The notes: generated by a model not told the origin, from the letters alone. Shown: positions 16,895-26,370, numbered from the stretch's first letter. The stretch is 64,000 bases of DNA from Clostridia bacterium (GCA_017411325.1 JAFQQJ010000020.1:1-64000); one strand, 5' to 3'. Numbers and translations are program-made.

Positions 16895-18760
16895 TTACTC
16901 GGCACTTTTCGTCATAAGGCCGGAGGTATAGCTCTTTTTGGCGGAGATAGCTTCGGAAAGAAGCTTTCTTGCGGTTTTGTTTTCCTTAAAGGTTTCGGCG
17001 ATACCGATTTTATATTCGATTAAGACATCCTTGTGCTCCTCTCTTTCGTCAAGACGAAGGCGGAAGAGCCTCATAATATCTTCAACCGTGATGTAATCTG
17101 AATGCTCTGTCATCATAACAAAGCTTCCGTTTCCGTTGTATATGTATTCCGTATCGGATTTGCCGAAGGATTCCTTTATATAGGTTCTGAACATCTTTAT
17201 GATTTCATCGCCGGCATTTCTTGAATATTCTCCGTTAATCTGTGCAAGGTTTGAAATATCAACCATACAGTATACCACGCCGTCATCAAGGAGCTTTTTG
17301 TCCTTGGACTTAAGGTACTTGTCAAGATAAGCACGGTTATTGAATTCCGTAAGGTGATCTGTATAGAAAATATAATTTATAATGTCTCCGGCTCTTCCTA
17401 ATATGATTGCACTGCCTGAGCAGAGAACAACAAGGAAGAAGAAGGCTATTGCGGTGTAGAGATTTACGTTTATGCTTTCCCTTACAGAGGCTGAAGACAA
17501 TACAGAAATATAGCTTGCACCGAGATACTTGTTGTATTCGTCGTTGGTTTTCATTGTAATATCGTAAAGAGATGTGAGCTTTATTATGAGCGCATCAATT
17601 TCCGCTTCCACCTCGGCTTTTGCCTTTGCATATTCGCTGTTTCCCAGCTCAGAACAGGTGAGGGGAGATGATTTGCAATTACCGTTGCAGCTGCCTGTGC
17701 AGGAGGTAAAGGTGTCGAGAATGTAGTTACAGTAAGCGGAGTCTATTACTGCGTGCTCCTTGCTTTCATTGTGATCGCGCCAGCCGTAGATAAGCTCGTC
17801 ATATGTTACGGTCTGATCGCCCATATAATCCTGAACATTTCTCTCGTGAAGGTTGTCAAGAATATATTCGTAGGTGATGTTGGTGTTTCCCGATTCGCGC
17901 ATTTTCTTTACGTATGCATCGATTACGGTAACAATATCCTCGATAATACTTTTATCCTTCTCGTTGGAAATACCGTTATTATCTATTCTTGTGGTATAGT
18001 CGGAAACAAGAACAGACTTGTTTTTTGTTATCTGATATTTGAAAATCTTTGAGAACAGGGATGACACATTTACCTGTCTTAAATAGTTGAAATCTTCCGC
18101 AAGCTCAGCAAAGGATACGCCTGTTTCCGTGGATCTGTAATAGTTGTTCTGATCAATTCTCTGATACAGGGTACTGAGCGTGTTGTCGATGCTTGTATCA
18201 ATAAGCTCCATCACCTCAATAAAATCATAATCGTTTTTGTCAAGGTTTTCTATGGTGTTGTTTGCGGGAGCTACATTTACATATTTCTGGCTGAATTGCT
18301 CGAAATATACATCAAGAATTTCATCCAGTACGGTTCTTGCAAAATCTGCACCTTCGGCACTTGTTGCGGCAAATGAGACAATAAAGGTGCTGGGCTCGTA
18401 TATGTATTCCTCGCCCTCTTCAAGCTTGGCCTCTTTTCTTGCAACCTTGTCCCGGTCTTCAATGGGGGTTATGTCTATTCTGGAAATAAGGCTGTCAACG
18501 GAATAAATTCCGGTAAGCCCCATTTTATCCACGACTCTGGACATTACTGCCGAGGACTTGATTTCATTCACATCCAGCTTGTCGCCGGTGGGAGTAAGCC
18601 CCTGCTCGGCTCCCGCATCGTTATAATGAATAACCTCGGAGGCTATATATGTATTTGCTCTTGAAAGCTTGAAGTGTACGGCGTAGGTGGCGAGAAGGCA
18701 GAGGATGATAATTATGGGTAAAAGCTTTTTAAGATATCTCAAAATATGAAAGTTTTTCAT
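16895..18760 (-). CDS. Wzz-like co-polymerase fused to a degenerate GGDEF domain
   Basis: 621 residues. Residues about 10-30 form the first membrane helix; a large extracytoplasmic domain follows, starting with the Wzz-type EVIHYNDAGAEQGLTPTGDK region and including a Cys-rich stretch (CTGSCNGNCKSSPLTC). A second helix lies at about 430-450. After it comes a cytoplasmic GGDEF-fold domain: TDHLTEFNNRAYLDKY matches the DxLTGLxNR entry and CMVDISNLAQINGEYSRNAGD the core, but the signature is GNGSF instead of GGDEF, so cyclase activity is unlikely. Known Wzz partners carry tyrosine-kinase tails; here a c-di-GMP-type domain takes that place. An AAGGAGG site precedes the ATG. Confidence 0.82.
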   Translation of the reverse strand: MKNFHILRYLKKLLPIIIILCLLATYAVHFKLSRANTYIASEVIHYNDAGAEQGLTPTGDKLDVNEIKSSAVMSRVVDKMGLTGIYSVDSLISRIDITPIEDRDKVARKEAKLEEGEEYIYEPSTFIVSFAATSAEGADFARTVLDEILDVYFEQFSQKYVNVAPANNTIENLDKNDYDFIEVMELIDTSIDNTLSTLYQRIDQNNYYRSTETGVSFAELAEDFNYLRQVNVSSLFSKIFKYQITKNKSVLVSDYTTRIDNNGISNEKDKSIIEDIVTVIDAYVKKMRESGNTNITYEYILDNLHERNVQDYMGDQTVTYDELIYGWRDHNESKEHAVIDSAYCNYILDTFTSCTGSCNGNCKSSPLTCSELGNSEYAKAKAEVEAEIDALIIKLTSLYDITMKTNDEYNKYLGASYISVLSSASVRESINVNLYTAIAFFFLVVLCSGSAIILGRAGDIINYIFYTDHLTEFNNRAYLDKYLKSKDKKLLDDGVVYCMVDISNLAQINGEYSRNAGDEIIKMFRTYIKESFGKSDTEYIYNGNGSFVMMTEHSDYITVEDIMRLFRLRLDEREEHKDVLIEYKIGIAETFKENKTARKLLSEAISAKKSYTSGLMTKSAE

Positions 18761-18772
18761 TGTTATCCTCCT

Positions 18773-20128
18773 TTACGCCTTTTTCGGGAATCTCTTTGAA
18801 ATGTGACGGAGCATAAGCGATACATATGCGAAGGCGGCAAAAACAACAAGTGTTTTAAGCTCACTCATTATGGAAACTCCGTAAATGCTCACGGCAATAC
18901 ACTGATTCATTTTATGACGGGAATATTCTCTTCCTGCCGTTATCGCTTCTTTTTCAAATGCCTTTATGCTTTCGTAGATGGAGTCAATAAGCGCATCTGT
19001 GTTTTCATAAAGCTCTGCATTGCCGCTGTTTTCGGATATTTTAGCAATAACGAGGTTGTTGTCCATTATTTCCTTTTCATTGGAAGCCACATAATTGCTG
19101 AAATCTGTAGCCATAACAGAAAGCTCGTCAACACCCACCTTGGTTCGGCCCATATAGTATTTTCCGGATTTATCCCATGTGGGAACCAAAACTATCCTTG
19201 TCATTTCCTCGCTGTACATCGCTATTGCTTCGTTGCAGAGCGCATAGGAAACCTGGTTTTTCTGACGGTCAAAATCAATGTTCTTATTCTGGTATGAAAG
19301 TCTGTCCGTATACTCCTCTTCGCTTCTTACAATTCCGTTCTGAAGAATGAGCGAACGTAAATTCTGATTTATCTGAGTTTCCTTAAACTGATAAACCTTG
19401 CCTGCTATGGAATTGAAGGTGCTTCCGTTTTCCGTAACAAAGCTGGGGTTTTTGCCTGCCATACCGTAAAGGTAATTAAGGACAGACTGGGTTTCCTTAT
19501 CAAGGTAGGAAACTATATCCATATATTCCATTTCGGAAAAGTCGGGCTTTTCAGGGTCAAGACGGAAATTGTCGGTGTATTTTTCGATGTAGTATTCCTT
19601 GTATGCCGAAGTGATAAGCTTTATCACATTTTCGGAGTCGAGGTGGTCTGTATCCTTTGAAGCATGGTATTCAACGGCAAATTCCGTGGAAATGTGATAC
19701 TGCGATTCGTCGCCTACACCACCCTGGACGCAGGGATAAACAGTGAGACAGTTTTTAAGCTGCTTTACGGTCACCTTTTCAAGGGCGCCCTTTCTGATGG
19801 CTCTTTCAACAACCTCATCGCTTATGATTTCCGCCATATTATAGCGGGTTCCGTTGGAATTAAGGGCCTGGGAAGCCTCGGAATAGTTGAGTGAAACAAT
19901 GGCGTGAACCGACTTTTTCATATTGAAATGGTTGAAAATTCCGTAAGTAAGCGTAAATACAAAGCAGATAAGGAGTATCCAGGCGTTAAGATAGTCGGAG
20001 GTTTTTATAATCTGGGTGAATTCCGTGCGGTTTACGTTTTTAAGCCTGAGGAGGATTAAAGCACCGGAGGACAGAAACAAAACGCCCACGGCAAGCAGAA
20101 TGAGCTTCTGAATTATATCTGTAAGCAT
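18773..20128 (-). CDS. second Wzz-like polysaccharide co-polymerase
   Basis: 451 residues with membrane helices near the N-terminus (about 8-28 and 48-66) and one near the C-terminus (about 422-442), and a long extracytoplasmic domain between. VSLNYSEASQALNSNGTRY is the chain-length-determinant signature and aligns with the same region of the downstream fusion protein. No cytoplasmic catalytic domain or kinase motif follows the last helix, only a short basic tail. It lies 12 bases from the Wzz-GGDEF gene, suggesting they form a hetero-oligomer around the polymerase. A strong AAAGGAGG site is present. Confidence 0.78.
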   Translation of the reverse strand: MLTDIIQKLILLAVGVLFLSSGALILLRLKNVNRTEFTQIIKTSDYLNAWILLICFVFTLTYGIFNHFNMKKSVHAIVSLNYSEASQALNSNGTRYNMAEIISDEVVERAIRKGALEKVTVKQLKNCLTVYPCVQGGVGDESQYHISTEFAVEYHASKDTDHLDSENVIKLITSAYKEYYIEKYTDNFRLDPEKPDFSEMEYMDIVSYLDKETQSVLNYLYGMAGKNPSFVTENGSTFNSIAGKVYQFKETQINQNLRSLILQNGIVRSEEEYTDRLSYQNKNIDFDRQKNQVSYALCNEAIAMYSEEMTRIVLVPTWDKSGKYYMGRTKVGVDELSVMATDFSNYVASNEKEIMDNNLVIAKISENSGNAELYENTDALIDSIYESIKAFEKEAITAGREYSRHKMNQCIAVSIYGVSIMSELKTLVVFAAFAYVSLMLRHISKRFPKKA

Positions 20129-20147
20129 TGGTATATTCCTCCTTTAA

Positions 20148-21377
20148 TTAAAATTTATTAATGTCGATGACAACAAGCTCGGGCTGGTTGTTTACACGGA
20201 AAACAGAACTGTTTTCAAGGCCTGAGCTTACAATAAGGGGACATCCTGCAGCGTCATATCTTCCGTATACGAAATCTCCGTTACGTTCGGGGAACAAGCC
20301 TCCCTCTCTTGTATAAAGGGGACCGAGCACGGGAACACGCATAACTCCTCCGTGGGTATGACCGGCAAGCATCAAGTCGCCCCAGAATTCGGGGGTGAAC
20401 TCCTGAAAAATGAAGGGCTCGTGAACCGCCGTAATTTTCAGATTGCCGGGGTTTTCGGAAATGTATGAAGTAAAGGCTTTTTCCGAATAAGACCAGAAGG
20501 ACGAGGGGTTTGAATTGAGAACGCCGTAAACATCAATATTCATTGTTTTTACGGTTATGGTGTCCTTTTCGTTTTTAAGAACCTTCATGCCTGCCTTTTC
20601 CAGTCTGTCCTCAAAGGAATCGCTGATTTCAAGAAGGGCATTTTCATCGCGGTTGGTACTGTCGAAACCGAATTTTTCATCAAGTTCCCTTTCGTTAAGA
20701 GGGAAACTGTAAATGCCTTCAACCTCGTTATTGCCGTATATGTAGTAAGAAGGTGCGATTGCAGAAAGCTCCTTTGCAAGAGAAACGGCATAGTCGGAAT
20801 CTTCTTTGACGGAGTCTACAATATCTCCCGTGCAGATTATGATGTCGGGATCAAGAGCGCGGATGCGGGCAAGAAGCTTTTCGTTGTACTTGCCGTAGGA
20901 CGCGCCATGCATATCGGAAAGCTGGATGATGCGCACAGGGCTGTCTGCCTTGATACTGCTGGTGCTGTAAAAGGTTTCCCTGAAGCTGCGGTTACCGATG
21001 TAACTGCACAAAACCACAATAACTGCCGTTGCGAGAAGCACAAAAGCCATACCTATTATAAAGAATTTAAGGGCATTTAAATTCTTTTTTGCTTTGGGAC
21101 TAAGGGAAACGGCTGTGCTTTTTCTGACGGTTTTTATTTTCTTTCCCACGCCGATTGCAGAGTAAATGCAGAAGGTAAGTGTCTTTTTGCATTCCTTTTT
21201 AAACTTTTTAATGTCCTCTGTGCCGTGATAGGAAATCACAACCTGCTTTTCTGTGACCGATTCCACATCAAATGTGTCCCCCCATTCATCATAAAGCCCG
21301 GGAGGAGCCAGTTCCTTGAAAAGTTCAATAACTCTTTCCTGATAGTTTTCGATATCAATGCCTGTAATATTATCCAT
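20148..21377 (-). CDS. membrane-anchored metallophosphoesterase
   Basis: About 409 residues. A cytoplasmic N-terminal domain of about 95 residues is followed by one membrane helix (about 105-128) and a calcineurin-like phosphoesterase domain: LSDMHG, CTGDIVDS, YGNNEVEG (Asn where most members have His in GNH[ED]) and LAGHTHGG. It resembles YaeI/YkuE-type enzymes and would act outside the membrane, perhaps on a lipid diphosphate or polymer precursor. The N-terminal domain (AppGLYDEWGD..., KFKKECKKTL) is not firmly recognised. ATG 21377 with AAGG upstream is preferred over TTG 21386. Confidence 0.8.
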   Translation of the reverse strand: MDNITGIDIENYQERVIELFKELAPPGLYDEWGDTFDVESVTEKQVVISYHGTEDIKKFKKECKKTLTFCIYSAIGVGKKIKTVRKSTAVSLSPKAKKNLNALKFFIIGMAFVLLATAVIVVLCSYIGNRSFRETFYSTSSIKADSPVRIIQLSDMHGASYGKYNEKLLARIRALDPDIIICTGDIVDSVKEDSDYAVSLAKELSAIAPSYYIYGNNEVEGIYSFPLNERELDEKFGFDSTNRDENALLEISDSFEDRLEKAGMKVLKNEKDTITVKTMNIDVYGVLNSNPSSFWSYSEKAFTSYISENPGNLKITAVHEPFIFQEFTPEFWGDLMLAGHTHGGVMRVPVLGPLYTREGGLFPERNGDFVYGRYDAAGCPLIVSSGLENSSVFRVNNQPELVVIDINKF

Positions 21378-21397
21378 ATAAAACAAATCCTTATCTT

Positions 21398-22516
21398 TTA
21401 TTTTTGATAAAGCCTGTATGTTGCCTCGGCAACATCCTGCCAGCTGTATTTTCCTAAAATAAATTCTGCTGCCCCGGCCCGTAAAGAGGAAACGAGAGCG
21501 GGATCATCACAGAGAGCTTTAAGCTTGTCAGCTAAATCGCTGATATCGCTTTTCTTAAAGTAAAGCGCCTTATCCTCGGCAACAGCGGTGTTTTCGGGGA
21601 TGTCGGAGCACAGGAGCGCATTGCCGTAGGAGAGGGATTCGAGAAGGCTTAATGACATTCCCTCAAGATCCGAGGGTAATACGTTGAAGTAGGAGTTTGA
21701 ATAGATTTCCCTTAACTCATCGCCTGAAATAAAGCCTGTGAAAATGATGTCGGAAATTCCTTCTGCGGCTTTCTTAAGCATTTTAACATAATCGTCTGTG
21801 TCGCTGGTATCTCCTGCGATAACAAGCTTTTTGCCGGGCTTTACCTTGTTGTAGGCATCTATAAGATAGTGAACGCCTTTTTCTGCCGTGAGCCTTGAAA
21901 CGAGGGAAATGTAGCCGTCCTTTTCAAGACCGTATTTTTCAGTTATAATTGATGCCTCTTTTTTCTCCGGGCGGCTTATGCCGTTGTGAATAACGGTGGT
22001 TTCACGATTATAGGTTTCCTTGAAATAATCGTGAGCCGCATCGCTTAAAACGATGACCTCATCGGCGTATTTTGCCAAAACCTTTTCGCCGAATTTTATG
22101 TATTTTGAGGCAAAGCCCTTGCCCCATTTTTCTCTCTGCCAGTCAAGACCGTGGACGGTGGCTATGCATTTCTTTCCGAAAAGCTTCGGAATCCATAATG
22201 CCGCACAGGGACCCTCCGCGTGGAAGTGAATGACGTCGTATTTCCCGAAGGATGCCGAAATTGCCGCCGTAAAGGAAGCTATCATTGCGGCAAAACCGCG
22301 GAAATTTATAGTCCACGCATTTTTGAGCCTTACACCCTTATACATCTTGTTTATGACCGTTCCCACATATTCGTTTTCCACCTTATCCGACAAGCGGTTG
22401 TAGCAGGTGACATCTATCCCCATTTCGACTAAAATGGGACAAAGGGTGGTAAGAACATTCTCTATTCCGCCGCGTCTTGACGGAACAACCTTATGGCCTA
22501 TCATGGCAACTTTCAT
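21398..22516 (-). CDS. glycosyltransferase family 4 (GT-B)
   Basis: 372 residues. MIGHKVVPSRRGGIENVL, TVHGLDWQREKWG and HNGISRPEKK in the acceptor half, SRLTAEKGVHYLIDAY, AGDTSDTDDYV and LPSDLEGMSLSLLESLSYG in the donor half, with the conserved Glu pair. ATG 22516 is preceded by CGGAG; GTG 22525 is an in-frame alternative. It lies directly after the initiating sugar-phosphate transferase gene, so it is a good candidate for adding the second sugar. Confidence 0.88.
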   Translation of the reverse strand: MKVAMIGHKVVPSRRGGIENVLTTLCPILVEMGIDVTCYNRLSDKVENEYVGTVINKMYKGVRLKNAWTINFRGFAAMIASFTAAISASFGKYDVIHFHAEGPCAALWIPKLFGKKCIATVHGLDWQREKWGKGFASKYIKFGEKVLAKYADEVIVLSDAAHDYFKETYNRETTVIHNGISRPEKKEASIITEKYGLEKDGYISLVSRLTAEKGVHYLIDAYNKVKPGKKLVIAGDTSDTDDYVKMLKKAAEGISDIIFTGFISGDELREIYSNSYFNVLPSDLEGMSLSLLESLSYGNALLCSDIPENTAVAEDKALYFKKSDISDLADKLKALCDDPALVSSLRAGAAEFILGKYSWQDVAEATYRLYQK

Positions 22517-22536
22517 TTTGTTCACTCCGAATTCTG

Positions 22537-23217
22537 TTATCTTCCGGTAGCCGTAAGCATGACTATCGGTGTTTTAAGCATAATTTTTATGTCGTTAAGA
22601 TAGGTTCTTGTCTGTATGTATTCAATATCCATTTCAACCCACTCTTCAAATGGGATGTCGTTTCTGTTTTTGGAAATCTGCCAGGTGCAGGTAAGACCGG
22701 GGGTGACAAGAAGTCTTAATCTCTGATAGTCGGTATAGTACTGAACCTCGCGGGGCAGCGGAGGTCTGGGGCCGACCAGTGTCATATCGCCCTTCAAAAC
22801 GTTGAAAAACTGCATCAGCTCGTCAAGAGAAAGCTTTCTTAAGTATTTGCCCACTCTTGTTATTCTGGGATCGTCCTTGATTTTGAAAACGGGCCCGTCC
22901 ATCTCGTTTTGCTTTGCCAGCTCATCAATCATCTTATCGGCATTTGCTTTCATTGTTCTGAACTTGTACATATAGAATTCCTCACCGTGGCGGCCCACCC
23001 TTATCTGCTTGTAGAAGGGGCCTGCGGAAGGATCGTCGATTACAATTACAATTGCAATCACAATCATTAAAGGCAGGAAGAAAAGCAAAATCAGCGTTGC
23101 AAAGAAGATGTCAAAAAGTCTTTTGCTCCTCCAGAAGGTTTTATATGATTTTTCGATAATCGCTTCAAGCTTTTCTCTTGTTCTCTCGTCAACCTTGTCC
23201 TGATCGATGTAAGGCAT
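22537..23217 (-). CDS. undecaprenyl-phosphate sugar-1-phosphate transferase (initiating enzyme)
   Basis: 226 residues. One membrane hairpin (about 36-60) precedes the bacterial sugar transferase domain (WbaP/WcaJ type, short form): KRLFDIFFA, GPFYKQIRVGRHGEEFYMYK, RTMKANADK, LSLDELMQFFNVLKGDM and LVGPRPP. It moves a hexose-1-phosphate to undecaprenyl phosphate and starts each repeat unit. The start overlaps the upstream stop by one base (TAATG). A key marker that the operon makes a lipid-linked polysaccharide. Confidence 0.93.
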   Translation of the reverse strand: MPYIDQDKVDERTREKLEAIIEKSYKTFWRSKRLFDIFFATLILLFFLPLMIVIAIVIVIDDPSAGPFYKQIRVGRHGEEFYMYKFRTMKANADKMIDELAKQNEMDGPVFKIKDDPRITRVGKYLRKLSLDELMQFFNVLKGDMTLVGPRPPLPREVQYYTDYQRLRLLVTPGLTCTWQISKNRNDIPFEEWVEMDIEYIQTRTYLNDIKIMLKTPIVMLTATGR

Positions 23218-24083
23218 TACTTAACACTTCTTTCTGGTATAGTCATTACAGAATCAAATTCTGTTTTGCGGTTTTCTGATAAATAAAAATCTTTAAAAAC
23301 TATATTTTTCGCCTTGAAATCCGGCATTGTTCCGTCAAGATAGCCCGGATGGAACAAAACCTCAATATCTGTTTTGCATTTTCCGGCAAGCTTTATATAT
23401 GAGGGTAAAACCTTGCTTACCCGCTCCTTATCCATTTTTCCGGAAAAGAGAATCCCTGCAAAAAGGGATGTTTTTATATCTGCTTTTTTTGCCTTCCCTT
23501 TGTTTATAAGCCACAGAAATTTAAGAAGCCATTGCTTTATTATGTTTACGGGGCTGTATGTGAAATAGAGAGAAGGAGCTTTGAGATAGGGAGAAAGCGG
23601 CTCTGCGGGAATTCTTATATATTCCGGCGTGATGCCTTCGTCCTTTAACACCTTAAGCATAGCGCTGAATACAGCGGGAATCATATGTGTATGCTGATGT
23701 GCGTCAATGCAAAAGGGAGTATTTTCAGGCAAAATGCTTATCCAGTACAAAACCTGTGCTCTTATTTCTTTATAAAGCTCTTTCTCCAGCTTTTTTCCGT
23801 CAGTAAGCCAGAGCCTGAAAAGAGAGGTGAAGGTATGTATGAAATTCCCGTTTTCGTCTGCCAGATGCGGAATCTCCTTTGCGGGAGAAAGGCATTTTCC
23901 CTCAACAAGATTTAAGTGAAGGGAAAGCCTCGTTTTTTCGTTTTTGGAAATAGCGGTTAAATCAACCTTGTCAAAATTGGGAAAAACGCTTACCTTATTA
24001 AGAGCACCGGCCTCTATACATTGCCTTATGTGCGAGGAGGTGCTTTCGCAAAGGCCGTAGTCATCGGCGGAAAAATATATCAT
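23217..24083 (-). CDS. YdjC/ChbG-family carbohydrate deacetylase
   Basis: 288 residues. FSADDYGLCESTSSHI with the metal-binding Asp, LSLHLNLVEGK with His residues and DAHQHTHMIPAV are the family's metal motifs. ChbG removes an N-acetyl group from chitobiose derivatives; within this cluster the enzyme may deacetylate an N-acetylated sugar of the polymer or of a lipid-linked precursor. ATGA overlap with the upstream gene and GAGGAGG before the start indicate tight coupling. No signal peptide, so it acts in the cytoplasm. Confidence 0.85.
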   Translation of the reverse strand: MIYFSADDYGLCESTSSHIRQCIEAGALNKVSVFPNFDKVDLTAISKNEKTRLSLHLNLVEGKCLSPAKEIPHLADENGNFIHTFTSLFRLWLTDGKKLEKELYKEIRAQVLYWISILPENTPFCIDAHQHTHMIPAVFSAMLKVLKDEGITPEYIRIPAEPLSPYLKAPSLYFTYSPVNIIKQWLLKFLWLINKGKAKKADIKTSLFAGILFSGKMDKERVSKVLPSYIKLAGKCKTDIEVLFHPGYLDGTMPDFKAKNIVFKDFYLSENRKTEFDSVMTIPERSVK

Positions 24084-25633
24084 TGATTTTCCTCCTCGGG
24101 TGAAAGCTTTATAATCAATGTGTCATCAATGACTGAAACGGAGCCCTGATGCGGCCATATATCCATAGCCTTTACTTCTTCTCTTCCGAGAAATTCTCTT
24201 TTTTCCCCGCCGCTTACGAAGCTGTAGTTCTTTCCGCAGTAATCGTTAAGTGCGCTTGTAAGAACACTTTGTCCCACAGTTTCGTCATCTGCACGGAGGA
24301 TATAGCCGTCGGTTATGCCGGTGATATCGGGAGTGAGGTTTACGCTGTAGGCCTCGCTTCCGGAAAGAGCGCCTATTACAAGGATTTTTTCGCAGTTTTC
24401 GCTTCCTTCTGTCATTTCTATTCTGTCTGCGATGCGAAGTAGAACACCGTAGGATTTTTCGTATGCCATCTGCGCCTTGTGATAGCTTACATTTGCTATA
24501 ACAATCTGATTTGCAATCAATATAAAAGCTGTTATGAGAACCAGCCAGCGCTTTGCGGATAAGTGAGCGTCTGTTTTTTCGTTTCCTCTTTCATATATAA
24601 TAATGAAGAAAATGTAAAAGACAGCATAGCCCATAAGCATAAGATTGTGATAGTCAATCTCCGCATTTATAAAGGAAAGGGCGCCTGCTCCGAGGATAAG
24701 GAAAATGCCGAAAAGAAGGATGAGGCAAAGCTTTCCCGGCTTTTTATAAAGCTTTTCGGAGATTATATGCCTGATATAATAAATGAGGGTAAAGAAAAGT
24801 ATAAAGATATTAAGGCAAACAAAAATGTTAACGCCCTCAGATAAGTCAAAGAAGCAGGATGTAAAAGTTTCTTTTACCCTGTAAAGTGAGCCGGCAAGGT
24901 TTATTCCGGAAAATGATACGGCGTCGTTTATCCCCTGATACTCAAGAAGCTCAAAAGAAAAAACAGCAAGGATTATTTTAAGGATAACACCGTATAACGC
25001 CATACCGAGTACGCCGGATAAAAATATGCAAAGTGTTTTTTTGAGTGTGTCTCCGAAGGATATGCCCTTAAATAAAAGTCCGTCCAAGAGGGAAAGCAGA
25101 ACAAGCATCACGGTAACCGTAATATATGCCTGATAGATTCCCGTTGATAAAGCGATTAAAAGTACGGAAAGCAGATACTTTGGCTTTTCCTTTGTCATAA
25201 GGTATGCCGAAAGCACAGACAGGAAAAATGCAAAAGCATAGCCGTCCGCCACATAGTTGTACATCATAACAGAGGTTACGGTGGGGAAGGTCACGATTAA
25301 AGCACCGATTAAAGCCGCGGGAATTTTTTTCTGTATATTGAGAATTCTGCAGATCATTAACGCACCGGCGGCGTGGAAAAATATTGCAAGTACGCCGTTT
25401 AATAAAGGCAGGTCATAAAATGAGCTTAGTGAACATACGACGGGTAAAAACCATCTTCCGAGTCCTATCATATTCTGGGAGTCATATCTGAAAACCAGAG
25501 AATCCCAGTTGGGAAGCCAGGAAGTTATTTTATAAAGATGAGCTAAAAGCCCTGCGATAACGGATGCGAAAAAGCAGACCTTCCATTGCGGCAGAATATG
25601 TGAATTTAATTTTTTAAGTATCTTTTCCGGCAA
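24080..25633 (-). CDS. GtrII-like glucosyltransferase, polytopic membrane protein
   Basis: About 517 residues with some ten to twelve membrane helices and a C-terminal hydrophilic domain (about 430-510). The N-terminal region WDSLVFRYDSQNMIGLGRWF followed by SSFYDLPLLNG is characteristic of the GtrII family of serotype-converting glucosyltransferases, which use undecaprenyl-linked glucose to decorate a polymer outside the membrane. The frame is open to ATG 25651, but TTG 25633 has GGAG at correct spacing just after the upstream stop and is preferred. GtrA and GtrB partners are encoded elsewhere in this operon. Confidence 0.82.
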   Translation of the reverse strand: MPEKILKKLNSHILPQWKVCFFASVIAGLLAHLYKITSWLPNWDSLVFRYDSQNMIGLGRWFLPVVCSLSSFYDLPLLNGVLAIFFHAAGALMICRILNIQKKIPAALIGALIVTFPTVTSVMMYNYVADGYAFAFFLSVLSAYLMTKEKPKYLLSVLLIALSTGIYQAYITVTVMLVLLSLLDGLLFKGISFGDTLKKTLCIFLSGVLGMALYGVILKIILAVFSFELLEYQGINDAVSFSGINLAGSLYRVKETFTSCFFDLSEGVNIFVCLNIFILFFTLIYYIRHIISEKLYKKPGKLCLILLFGIFLILGAGALSFINAEIDYHNLMLMGYAVFYIFFIIIYERGNEKTDAHLSAKRWLVLITAFILIANQIVIANVSYHKAQMAYEKSYGVLLRIADRIEMTEGSENCEKILVIGALSGSEAYSVNLTPDITGITDGYILRADDETVGQSVLTSALNDYCGKNYSFVSGGEKREFLGREEVKAMDIWPHQGSVSVIDDTLIIKLSPEEENQ

Positions 25634-25635
25634 AA

Positions 25636-26370
25636 CTACCACTCCAGCCATTTGAATTTATGAAGAAATTTTCCGTAAAGCTTATCGTACATCTTCAAGC
25701 CGACAAGATGCTTTAAAAAGAGTGTGCGCTTGGCGGTCGCTGATGTCCAGGATGCGGAAAAATGATGAATCGAGTATGTGTTTTTTGTTATAACCTTCTT
25801 TCCCGTATAATACTTTACGGGGCAAAGGTAATCCTCGGGAAGCATATGTATGCCCATAAATACCTGATCCTTGATTTCGGGATTGAAGCCGAGGCTTACC
25901 ATTTTCTTTGTGTTTCTGTCGGGGCAGGGCAGCATATCAAATTTTCCGTCCGGAAGGAGGAAGGATATGTCATCATAATCGGAAAGTAATGCGCCCACAA
26001 GCTCATTTCCCTTTTCTGCGGCAAAGCCGAGACCTGTCGAAATGATGCCGTTGTCATCAAAGCCCATAAAGCCCGTATCTTTTATAAGGCCGTCAATGGG
26101 CTTTATAAGCTCAACATCCGTATCGAGATAAATTCCGCCTTCGTCATATATTACCTTAAGCCTTACATAGTCGCTGACAAATGCCCATTTTTTTGCATCA
26201 TAGGCTTCTCTTGCATACCTGTTTTCTGATATATCGAAATTGTCTTCGCTGTGGCAGACAATTTCATAATCCGGGCAGTATTTTTTCCAGCTTTTTATAC
26301 ATTTTTCGGAAAGAGGCGGCATTTTGCCTTTCCCGAACCAGCAATAGTGAATTACTTTAGGAATGCTCAT
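25636..26370 (-). CDS. glycosyltransferase family 32-like (DXD sugar-binding)
   Basis: 244 residues. IPKVIHYCWFGKGKMPPL, CIKSWKKYCPDYEI, AFVSDYVRLKVIYDEGG and IYLDTDVELIKP are the Gly_transf_sug/GT32 signature with its DxD motif. Found in capsule and exopolysaccharide clusters; donor sugar unknown. It overlaps the flippase gene by four bases (ATGA) and ends just before the GtrII-like gene. Confidence 0.87.
   Translation of the reverse strand: MSIPKVIHYCWFGKGKMPPLSEKCIKSWKKYCPDYEIVCHSEDNFDISENRYAREAYDAKKWAFVSDYVRLKVIYDEGGIYLDTDVELIKPIDGLIKDTGFMGFDDNGIISTGLGFAAEKGNELVGALLSDYDDISFLLPDGKFDMLPCPDRNTKKMVSLGFNPEIKDQVFMGIHMLPEDYLCPVKYYTGKKVITKNTYSIHHFSASWTSATAKRTLFLKHLVGLKMYDKLYGKFLHKFKWLEW

Noticed and set aside
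18803-19297. 164-codon plus-strand frame inside the Wzz-like gene at 18773
   Set aside because: No start signal or recognisable family and fully covered by a minus-strand gene with a strong ribosome binding site.
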